Origin: Candidatus Colicola caccequi
GTDB lineage: Bacteria; Bacteroidota; Bacteroidia; Bacteroidales; Paludibacteraceae
Direction: 5' to 3'
NCBI GenBank assembly: GCA_018065205.1
Contig: JAGHTR010000120.1
Location: 1 to 12,162, forward strand
DNA: 12,162 nucleotides
A program made the translations under genes and the position numbers. Below the pieces are notes generated by a model. That model was given only the letters and a program-made list of their open reading frames with translations, was not told where the DNA came from and made no database searches. How positions within the stretch are numbered: the stretch's first letter is position 1; every line of letters starts with the position of its first letter. This document shows positions 1-6,090 of the stretch, piece by piece.

Positions 1-287
1 TTGCGAGACGTTGTTTTTTGGTCAATCGAGATAACAGGGCTCAGTCCGGAGATTTTGTCCACATCGGGACGTTGCATTTGGCCGATATAGCCACGGGCAT
101 AACTGGAGAAGGTTTCCATATACCGTCGTTGCCCTTCAGCAAAGATAGTATCAAACGCCAGCGATGATTTGCCACTGCCACTTAATCCGGTAATGACCGT
201 CAGTTTACCTTGCGGCATACTGACGGATATATTCTTCAGGTTATGCACCCGAGCACCGATAACTTCTATGTGATCTTCGTTTACCAA
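1..287 (-). CDS. uvrA: UvrA, excinuclease ABC subunit A (N-terminal part, cut by window edge)
   Basis: DNA-damage recognition ATPase of the UvrABC nucleotide excision repair system; it acts in the cytoplasm as a dimer that loads UvrB onto lesions. Only the first 95 residues are in the window. Seen: the UvrA N-terminal signature 'IEVIGARVHNLKNI' (residues 7-20), Walker A 'GLSGSGKSS' (34-42), then 'EGQRRYMETFSSYARG' (51-66), 'RPDVDKISGLSPVISIDQKT' (73-92), all characteristic of bacterial UvrA. Start choice: the frame is closed by a TGA at 306-308, and the only usable initiation codon between it and the conserved region is TTG at 285-287, giving MVNEDHIEV, a normal UvrA N-terminus in length. The start lies inside the end of the upstream M13 gene (7-bp overlap), so the two are probably co-transcribed and translationally coupled. 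Family assignment is near certain; the TTG start is inferred from the absence of alternatives. Confidence 0.96.
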   Translation of the reverse strand, partial: MVNEDHIEVIGARVHNLKNISVSMPQGKLTVITGLSGSGKSSLAFDTIFAEGQRRYMETFSSYARGYIGQMQRPDVDKISGLSPVISIDQKTTSR

Positions 288-2293
288 ATGTGTACACGAT
301 TTTGTTCAGCCACAAAGAGTGGAGAAGTCTCATCTACATGCCAAGCATCATACCAGGCACCAATCTGCGGAAGGGCACCATTAACACGCCATTTACCTAA
401 ACTATGAGGATCGGACTTGGTGCGACGCAGAATTTCTTCATCGCGAATATTGCCTGCCCACACATTAGCATAACTAAGGAAGAAACGTTGTTGAGGTGTA
501 AACTGATTATCTTCAGCCAGTTTAGCCTTACCTGATTGCAGCAACTTGTTGAATGCTTGGTAACTAACTTGCAGTCCACCATGATCCGCAATATTCTCAC
601 CCAAGGTAAATGCACCATTGGCATGCACGCCAGGAGCCACTTCAATGCCATTAAAGTACTCTTCCATCACTTTAGTACGCGCCTCAAAAGCAGCTTTATC
701 AGCCTCTGTCCACCAGTTATTCAGGTTACCATCTTTATCGAATTGGCAGCCTTGATCATCAAACCCGTGGGTCATCTCATGACCAATTACTACACCAATG
801 GCGCCATAGTTGAATGCATCATCTGCGCCCATATCAAAGAACGGATATTGCAATATTCCGGCAGGGAAGCAAATCTCATTACTGGAAGGATTGTAGTAAG
901 CATTGACTGTCTGTGGAGTCATATACCACTTAGTTTTATCCACAGGTTTATCCAAATAACTGAGACTATAATCCTGCTCAAACTTAGCAGCACGCAACAC
1001 GTTCTCATAGAGACTTAAAGAAGGATCTATATCCAACGCAGAGTAATCACGCCATGTATCCGGATAACCAATTTTAATAGTAAAGGCAGCGAGTTTTTCT
1101 AATGCTTTAGCCTTTGTTTCATCGCTCATCCAATCGGTTGCAGCAATACGTTCGCCTAACGATGTTTGCAGGTTTTTAACCAATGCCAGCATACGTGCTT
1201 TATTCTCTTCGGGGAAGTATTTCTTCACATACATTTGTCCGACAGCCTCTCCCAAAGTACCATTAACCATGCTGACAGCACGTTTCCACAGAGGAGTAGG
1301 TTCCTGTTTACCACTTAATATTTGACCATAGAAGTGGAAATTCTCCATATAAACATCGTTACTAAGATAGTTGGAACTACCATCAATAATTTGCCATATA
1401 AAATACGTCTGCAAGTCATTGAGACTCTCCTCTGCGAACATCCGTCCGGCCTCCTTTAGATGTTCTATTTGCCCCACATTGATACTATCCGTATGCATAC
1501 CCGCCAAGTCCAAATAGAGAGTCCAATCGATTTGAGGAACCAAAGACTGTAAATCACTGATACTCATCTTGTTATAATTAGCAATAGGATCACGCAACTC
1601 CACATTATTTAGAGCCGCTTTAGCCAAGCGCGTTTCCATACGCATCACCACATCCGCAGCCAAATCTCCGTCCAAATAGCCAAATAAAGTAAACATCTGA
1701 GCGATATGTTTTTTATACTCGTTACGGATATTGGTTGTTTGCTCATCGGTATCGAAATAGTATTCTTTCTCACCTAAACCAAATCCGGCTTGGCACTCAT
1801 TAAGGATGTTCATGCTACTATTCATGGCATCAGCATCTACATACATTCCCCACATACTGCATTCCAGACTGGTTGCCAAGAAGCGCAGCAGTTCATCTTT
1901 AGTGGATAAATTTTGCAGCACTTCAATGCTCTTATAAGCCGGCATGACACTCATACTATCTCGGCGCGTAGTATCCATTACTAATTTGTATAAATCACCG
2001 ATTTTCTGTTCAATTGAACCATGTTTAGCGTTTCCTTGTTCACCTAATTCAGTAATGATTCCATTCACTTGTTCTAAGTTACGCAAGCCTAATTCGTCAA
2101 ACGAGCCGAAACGGCTATATTCAGCCTCAAGAGGATGATTACGCATCCATCCGCCACATGCGTATTGATAAAAATCCGTTGTTGGGGATGCTGTAGTGTC
2201 TAAATTCTCAGGTAAAATACCTGTAGTAACTTTGTTGGTTGTGCAAGAAGAAATGACTGCTGCCATAGTTAGAATAAAAAGACTTTTTTTCAT
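281..2293 (-). CDS. pepO: M13 (neprilysin/PepO-like) zinc metallopeptidase, lipoprotein
   Basis: Extracytoplasmic zinc endopeptidase that cleaves peptides, 670 residues, normal for bacterial M13 enzymes. Seen: an N-terminal lipoprotein signal peptide (MKKSLFILTMAAVISSC, lipid-modified Cys17); the substrate-binding 'NAYYNP' motif at 464-469; HEMTH zinc site at 505-509; the third zinc ligand in 'GENIAD' (Glu566, with Asp570); and the transition-state His630/Arg636 in 'SDPHSLGKWRVNG'. All catalytic residues are therefore present. The residues after Cys17 (TTNKV) lack the acidic stretch known as a lipoprotein surface-export signal in Bacteroidota, so periplasm-facing anchoring is the more likely location (inference). 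Transcribed divergently from the thioredoxin operon and overlapping uvrA at its 3' end. The symbol follows related Bacteroidota enzymes; natural substrates are not deducible. Confidence 0.95.
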   Translation of the reverse strand: MKKSLFILTMAAVISSCTTNKVTTGILPENLDTTASPTTDFYQYACGGWMRNHPLEAEYSRFGSFDELGLRNLEQVNGIITELGEQGNAKHGSIEQKIGDLYKLVMDTTRRDSMSVMPAYKSIEVLQNLSTKDELLRFLATSLECSMWGMYVDADAMNSSMNILNECQAGFGLGEKEYYFDTDEQTTNIRNEYKKHIAQMFTLFGYLDGDLAADVVMRMETRLAKAALNNVELRDPIANYNKMSISDLQSLVPQIDWTLYLDLAGMHTDSINVGQIEHLKEAGRMFAEESLNDLQTYFIWQIIDGSSNYLSNDVYMENFHFYGQILSGKQEPTPLWKRAVSMVNGTLGEAVGQMYVKKYFPEENKARMLALVKNLQTSLGERIAATDWMSDETKAKALEKLAAFTIKIGYPDTWRDYSALDIDPSLSLYENVLRAAKFEQDYSLSYLDKPVDKTKWYMTPQTVNAYYNPSSNEICFPAGILQYPFFDMGADDAFNYGAIGVVIGHEMTHGFDDQGCQFDKDGNLNNWWTEADKAAFEARTKVMEEYFNGIEVAPGVHANGAFTLGENIADHGGLQVSYQAFNKLLQSGKAKLAEDNQFTPQQRFFLSYANVWAGNIRDEEILRRTKSDPHSLGKWRVNGALPQIGAWYDAWHVDETSPLFVAEQNRVHIW

Positions 2294-2316
2294 TGTTATA
2301 AAATTAGATATTTATT

Positions 2317-2360
2317 TTTGCAGGTTGGTTCATTTGCTTTCTTAGCAAATAGCCTGCAAA
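2317..2360. repeat. Nested inverted repeat at the M13 gene promoter
   Basis: Outer 8-bp arms TTTGCAGG (2317-2324) and CCTGCAAA (2353-2360) enclose a second perfect palindrome, ATTTGCT (2332-2338) and AGCAAAT (2344-2350), with a 5-nt centre. The right outer arm overlaps the -7 element of the minus-strand promoter, and the inner palindrome falls at or just after the expected transcription start. It could be an operator or a 5' UTR hairpin of the M13 mRNA. Symmetry is seen directly; function is inference. Confidence 0.5.
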
Positions 2361-2388
2361 GGTACATTTTTTTTTTGATATGTGCAAA
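2357..2388 (-). promoter_or_regulatory. Bacteroidota-type promoter for the M13 peptidase-uvrA transcript
   Basis: On the minus strand, TTTG (2388-2385), exactly 20 bp, then TACCTTTG (2364-2357). This matches the Bacteroidota primary sigma consensus (TTTG at -33, TAnnTTTG at -7, spacing about 19-21). A run of ten A/T pairs fills part of the spacer. The start of transcription would fall near 2350, giving a 5' leader of roughly 55-60 nt before the ATG at 2293. Confidence 0.8.
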
Positions 2389-2413
2389 TTTACGCACATT
2401 TTTTAATCAAATA

Positions 2414-2445
2414 TTTGTATATTTGAAATTTTAATCGTATCTTTG
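2414..2445 (+). promoter_or_regulatory. Bacteroidota-type promoter for the thioredoxin-to-M16 operon
   Basis: TTTG (2414-2417), 20 bp, TATCTTTG (2438-2445): an exact fit to the Bacteroidota housekeeping consensus. Transcription would start around 2450, about 40 nt before the thioredoxin ATG at 2491. It is back to back with the M13 promoter; the two -33 boxes are only 25 bp apart, so the two polymerases may interfere or share regulation (inference). No equally good internal promoter was seen before the terminator at 10907-10947. Confidence 0.85.
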
Positions 2446-2490
2446 CACGAAATTTGTTGTATTTTGTGTAAAAATAAAAACATATCCAAT

Positions 2491-2919
2491 ATGAAAAAGC
2501 AAATCATAATCGTTTTCCTTTGTGCATTGGGCATGTCAATGCATGCTGAAGTTAAGTATCTAACCACAGCAGAGTTCAAGACAAAAGTAATGGACTACAC
2601 CACGTATTCTCAGGAAGCGGGTTGGAACTACAAAGGCAAGAAACCATGTATTATTGATTTCTACACGACTTGGTGCGGTCCATGCAAACGTTTAGCCCCT
2701 ATTATGGAAGAGTTGAGCGAGCAGTACAAAGGTAAGATTGAGTTTTACAAAGTAGATACCGAGCAAGAGCGCGAATTGGCTTATTTTTTCCAAATTAGCA
2801 GCATCCCTCAGGTATTATATATTCCTACCAAAGGAGATCCGACACTTACCAAAGGACTATACCCCAAGGAAGAGATTGTGAAGATTATCAACGACGTTTT
2901 ACTCAAACAAAAGAAATAA
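2491..2919 (+). CDS. Secreted thioredoxin-fold protein (WCGPC)
   Basis: Small thiol-disulfide oxidoreductase, 142 residues, probably periplasmic. Seen: a hydrophobic signal peptide (residues 1-19, MKKQIIIVFLCALGMSMHA); 'IIDFYTTWCGPCKRLAP' with the redox-active CGPC at 62-65; and the cis-proline loop 'SSIPQ' (Pro106). This is the classical thioredoxin active site rather than a DsbA- or ResA-type one, on an exported protein, as in periplasmic thioredoxins of Bacteroides. An extra cysteine (Cys53) precedes the active-site strand. The ATG at 2491 is chosen because it begins a proper signal peptide; a longer reading from a TTG at 2443 would start inside the promoter -7 box. First gene of the operon, one nucleotide from the antiporter gene. 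Whether it reduces, oxidises or isomerises disulfides cannot be told. Confidence 0.93.
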   Translation: MKKQIIIVFLCALGMSMHAEVKYLTTAEFKTKVMDYTTYSQEAGWNYKGKKPCIIDFYTTWCGPCKRLAPIMEELSEQYKGKIEFYKVDTEQERELAYFFQISSIPQVLYIPTKGDPTLTKGLYPKEEIVKIINDVLLKQKK

Positions 2920-2920
2920 G

Positions 2921-4522
2921 ATGCAGGTAGAATTTGTATTATTGGTGCTGTCACTGCTTTTCTTTGCCAGTATTTTTACAGATAAGATAGGTTTTAAGTA
3001 TGGCGTTCCTGCCCTGTTGCTCTTCCTGTCCGTTGGTATGTTATTCGGTCCGGAAGGCATTTTCAGTTGGTTTGGAGGAACCGGCATTTACAAAATCGGC
3101 ATTGGTCCGGCTCAAGCCATTGGAACGATTGCATTATGCGTCATTTTGTTTTCCGGTGGTATGGACACCAAGATTAGTGATATACATACCGTGATTGCTC
3201 CGGGTGTAACTTTGGCTACGATTGGTGTGCTTTTGACTTGTGCCATTACGGGTGTATTGATTTATTACATTTTTGGTTGGTTCAACGCCGTAGCAAGTGT
3301 GAGTATTTGGGTGGCATTATTAATGGCCGCCACAATGTCCTCAACCGACAGTGCCAGTGTGTTCTCTATTTTGCGCACAAATGGTACTAAGTTGAAACAC
3401 AACTTACGCCCTCTGTTGGAATTAGAAAGTGGCGCCAATGATCCTATGGCATACATATTGACAATTACGCTAATTGGTATCGTAACAAGTGGCAGCAACC
3501 ACGTATCGGCTCTCGCCATTGTGCAAGATATCTTGGTGCAATTGGTGATGGGTGGTGTGATTGGTTTTGCATTCGGAAAAGTAGTGGTTGAATTGTTGAA
3601 GCGAGCTAAACTGAACAATGAATCACTCTACCCCATTATGGTATTGACGGCATGTATTTTTATTTTCTCGGCGACCTATTACTTAAAGGGCAATCCTTAC
3701 TTAGCCGTTTATATTGGCGGATTGATTATTGGTAATAGTAAATTCACAAAAAAACGTCAGACCAAGTCCTTCTTTGACGGGCTAACGTGGTTAAGTCAAT
3801 TAGCCATGTTCCTGATGTTAGGTTTGATGGTGACACCCAGTGAATTCCTTAAGTTAGAAGTTTGGTTACCTTGTTTAATCATCTCCTTTGTGATGATATT
3901 CATCTCGCGTCCCATCAGTACTTTTATTTGTTTATATCCATGGAAAGATCAATTCAAACAAAGTGACTGTTTGATGGTTAGTTGGGTAGGATTAAAAGGT
4001 GCAGTGCCTATTATCTTCGCCATTCTATGTGAATCGCAAGATGTACCTCAAGCCAACCTTATTTTTAATATTGTGTTCATGTGCACAATTGTCAGTTTAT
4101 TGGTGCAAGGAACGAGCCTTAATTCGATTGCGCAAAAACTCAAATTAGCGCAACCTCAACAAGCCGAGCGTAAATTAGAGTACTTTGATATAGACTTACC
4201 GGAAGACATCGAGGCATCGGCATGGGAAAGAGAAGTAACAGAGGAGTTGATGAAGAATGGTCATCAATTGAAGGACTTGAACGTGCCTGAACACACCTTG
4301 GTCATCATGGCTCGTCGGGGAGAGAGTTTCTTTGTGCCAACAGGAGAGACCGAATTACAAGTGGGAGACCAATTGCTTGTTATTTCTGATCGAAATGCAG
4401 CGCAAGTAGTGCAAGAGTTAGAAGACGAGGAAGCGCAGATTCTCACCCATTGGTGGTTACAAGTCACACATGACACCAAGCGATTCGTGAAAGATAAATG
4501 GAAGAATTTAATTAAAGGATAA
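2921..4522 (+). CDS. nhaP2: CPA1-family cation/proton antiporter with C-terminal RCK_C domain (NhaP2/CvrA-like)
   Basis: Inner-membrane antiporter, most likely exchanging K+ (or Na+) for H+ in pH and ion homeostasis. 533 residues with about 12-13 hydrophobic segments up to residue 400. Seen: the ion-site helix motif 'SSTDSAS' (140-146), 'LESGANDPMAY' (168-178) with the CPA1-type Asn-Asp pair 173-174, and 'SWVGLKGAVPIIFAI' (354-368). The cytoplasmic tail, about residues 427-502, resembles an RCK_C/TrkA_C ligand-binding domain ('LNVPEHTLVIMARRGESFF', 'GDQLLVISD'). This layout (transport domain plus RCK_C) is that of NhaP2/CvrA potassium/proton antiporters. The ATG follows the thioredoxin stop by 1 nt and the next gene begins 3 nt after its stop, so co-transcription is very likely. 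The transported ion is inferred from the family. Confidence 0.92.
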   Translation: MQVEFVLLVLSLLFFASIFTDKIGFKYGVPALLLFLSVGMLFGPEGIFSWFGGTGIYKIGIGPAQAIGTIALCVILFSGGMDTKISDIHTVIAPGVTLATIGVLLTCAITGVLIYYIFGWFNAVASVSIWVALLMAATMSSTDSASVFSILRTNGTKLKHNLRPLLELESGANDPMAYILTITLIGIVTSGSNHVSALAIVQDILVQLVMGGVIGFAFGKVVVELLKRAKLNNESLYPIMVLTACIFIFSATYYLKGNPYLAVYIGGLIIGNSKFTKKRQTKSFFDGLTWLSQLAMFLMLGLMVTPSEFLKLEVWLPCLIISFVMIFISRPISTFICLYPWKDQFKQSDCLMVSWVGLKGAVPIIFAILCESQDVPQANLIFNIVFMCTIVSLLVQGTSLNSIAQKLKLAQPQQAERKLEYFDIDLPEDIEASAWEREVTEELMKNGHQLKDLNVPEHTLVIMARRGESFFVPTGETELQVGDQLLVISDRNAAQVVQELEDEEAQILTHWWLQVTHDTKRFVKDKWKNLIKG

Positions 4523-4525
4523 TAT

Positions 4526-6058
4526 ATGAAAACAGTATTTTTAACCGGTGCGACAGGCACCATGGGCGGAGCAGGATTACAAGAGTTATTACGTTATCCG
4601 GACCAATACAAAGTACGTGTATTGGCACGTCCCAGTCAGAAGAACAAGGCTAAATTAGTTGCCTATACCGACAAGATTGAAGTTGTTTGGGGTGATTTAA
4701 CCAAATACGAAGATGTTTTAAAAGGTGTAACCGGCAGCGATGTTGTATTGCATGTTGGTGGTATGGTTAGTCCTCAGGCGGACTATCGTCCAACGCAAAC
4801 CCGCAAGACCAATTTAACAGCAGCCAAGAATATCCGCGATGCCGTATTGGCCCAGCCGATAGATAAGCAGCCTAAGGTTGTTTATATAGGCAGTGTAGCA
4901 CAAATGGGAGACCGCCGTGAACCTTTACATTGGGGACGCACCGGTGACCCTATTTGTGTAAGCGCATACGATCACTATGGTATCACTAAGGCTATAGCCG
5001 AGCGTATTATTACCAATTCGCCTATCAAGCGTTGGGTTAGTCTGCGTCAATCCGGTATTTTATACCCTGCTATTTTGAAGAACTACGATCCTATTATGTT
5101 CCATGTACCTATTCGTGGCGTCTTGGAATGGGCTACGGTGGAAGATAGTGGTCGTTTATTAGAGCGTTGCTGCCGTGATAATGTTCCCGAAGAGTTCTGG
5201 AAACATTATTATAATATTGGATCAGGAAAGGAATATCGTCTAAGCAACTATGAGTTTGAATGTCTATTGCTGAATGCGATTGGTTGTCCTAAACCGGAGA
5301 AGATTTTTGAGAGTAACTGGTTCACCACCCGCAATTTCCATGGTATGTGGTATTTAGACGGAGATGTATTGGAGAACTACATGCATTTCCGCGCCAATGT
5401 GCCCGTCAAGGAATACTTCAAACAAATGGCTAAGAGTGACACGTTGCCCGGCAGTCTTAAGTTTGCTGTACGCAGTAAGTTGGTTTATCTAAGTCACTTA
5501 GTACCTCACATCGTCAAATTAGCGATGAAAGCGATGGCGATGAGCAAGGAACATGGTACACAATGGTGGATCAAGAATAACAAGGAGCAGCGCATTCATG
5601 CTTACTATGGCAGTTTAGAAGCCTACAAAGCCATTCGTCCCTGGAGCGAAATGGATTTGAGTCACAACAGCGAAGAAGCCGTTATTTTGGATCACGGATA
5701 TGACGAGAATAAGCCTATGTCCGAATTCACCATTGAAGATATGCAGAAAGCAGCAGCCTTCCGTGGAGGCAAGTGCCTAAGTACTCAAATGACGAAGGGC
5801 GACTGGGATACCCCACTGCAATGGCAATGTGCACAAGGGCATGTCTTTACCGCTACACCGAGACTGATTCTATTAGGCGGCCACTGGTGCCCGGATTGTT
5901 TCCCCTATCCATACAAAGATGAACCCAATGCTCGTCCTTGGGCTTGGGATAAAGAATCCAAACGCAATCCTTTCTTTGCGCAGTTATGGGCTCCGTTGCA
6001 TGACAAAGACGAAGACAACGAATACGGACCAGAAGTCTTTGACGGGTGGGAAAGTTAG
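4526..6058 (+). CDS. Extended SDR NAD(P)-dependent epimerase/dehydratase fused to a zinc-ribbon-like C-terminal domain
   Basis: 510 residues, clearly longer than a single-domain extended SDR (about 300-350). Seen: the N-terminal Rossmann motif 'TGATGTMGG' (7-15); 'VWGDLTKYEDV' (54-64); 'YIGSVAQMG' with likely catalytic Ser123; and Tyr151/Lys155 in 'YDHYGITKA', so the oxidoreductase core is intact and probably active on NAD(P). Residues about 310-395 form a linker without recognised motifs. Residues about 396-460 read like the treble-clef/zinc-ribbon modules of many bacterial multidomain proteins: 'GGKCLST' (414-420), 'LQWQCAQGHVFTATP' (431-445) and 'GGHWCPDC' (451-458), with candidate zinc ligands Cys435, His439, Cys455 and Cys458. 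An acidic, Trp-rich tail ends the protein. No signal peptide, so cytoplasmic. Substrate unknown; sugar nucleotide or 3-beta-HSD-like chemistry is possible. Confidence 0.85.
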   Translation: MKTVFLTGATGTMGGAGLQELLRYPDQYKVRVLARPSQKNKAKLVAYTDKIEVVWGDLTKYEDVLKGVTGSDVVLHVGGMVSPQADYRPTQTRKTNLTAAKNIRDAVLAQPIDKQPKVVYIGSVAQMGDRREPLHWGRTGDPICVSAYDHYGITKAIAERIITNSPIKRWVSLRQSGILYPAILKNYDPIMFHVPIRGVLEWATVEDSGRLLERCCRDNVPEEFWKHYYNIGSGKEYRLSNYEFECLLLNAIGCPKPEKIFESNWFTTRNFHGMWYLDGDVLENYMHFRANVPVKEYFKQMAKSDTLPGSLKFAVRSKLVYLSHLVPHIVKLAMKAMAMSKEHGTQWWIKNNKEQRIHAYYGSLEAYKAIRPWSEMDLSHNSEEAVILDHGYDENKPMSEFTIEDMQKAAAFRGGKCLSTQMTKGDWDTPLQWQCAQGHVFTATPRLILLGGHWCPDCFPYPYKDEPNARPWAWDKESKRNPFFAQLWAPLHDKDEDNEYGPEVFDGWES

Positions 6059-6060
6059 TG

Positions 6061-6088
6061 TTTAGAGTTTAGAGTTTAGAGTTTAGAG
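6061..6088. repeat. Four tandem copies of the heptamer TTTAGAG between the SDR gene and ftsH
   Basis: Four perfect head-to-tail copies of TTTAGAG fill nearly all of the 32-nt gap, ending two bases before the ftsH ATG. They leave no recognisable Shine-Dalgarno and place stop codons in every frame. Copy-number change by replication slippage would alter the leader of ftsH but not its reading frame. Confidence 0.9.
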
Positions 6089-6090
6089 TT

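Noticed and set aside
536..1018. 160-codon open frame on the plus strand inside the M13 gene
   Set aside because: Antisense to a gene with all M13 catalytic motifs; its translation shows no domain, signal or low-complexity logic and it has no promoter. A shadow frame.
2443..2490. Possible 16-residue N-terminal extension of the thioredoxin from a TTG at 2443
   Set aside because: The TTG sits inside the -7 promoter element, upstream of the expected transcription start, and would bury the signal peptide; the ATG at 2491 begins a normal signal peptide.
3265..3618. 117-codon minus-strand open frame within the antiporter gene
   Set aside because: Lies wholly within a strongly supported membrane-transport gene; no recognisable motif. 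The same applies to the minus-strand frames inside ftsH and the M16 gene.
6061..6088. TTTAGAG array as a CRISPR or attachment-site remnant
   Set aside because: Units are 7 bp with no spacers, no cas genes and no integrase nearby; it is a simple tandem repeat.
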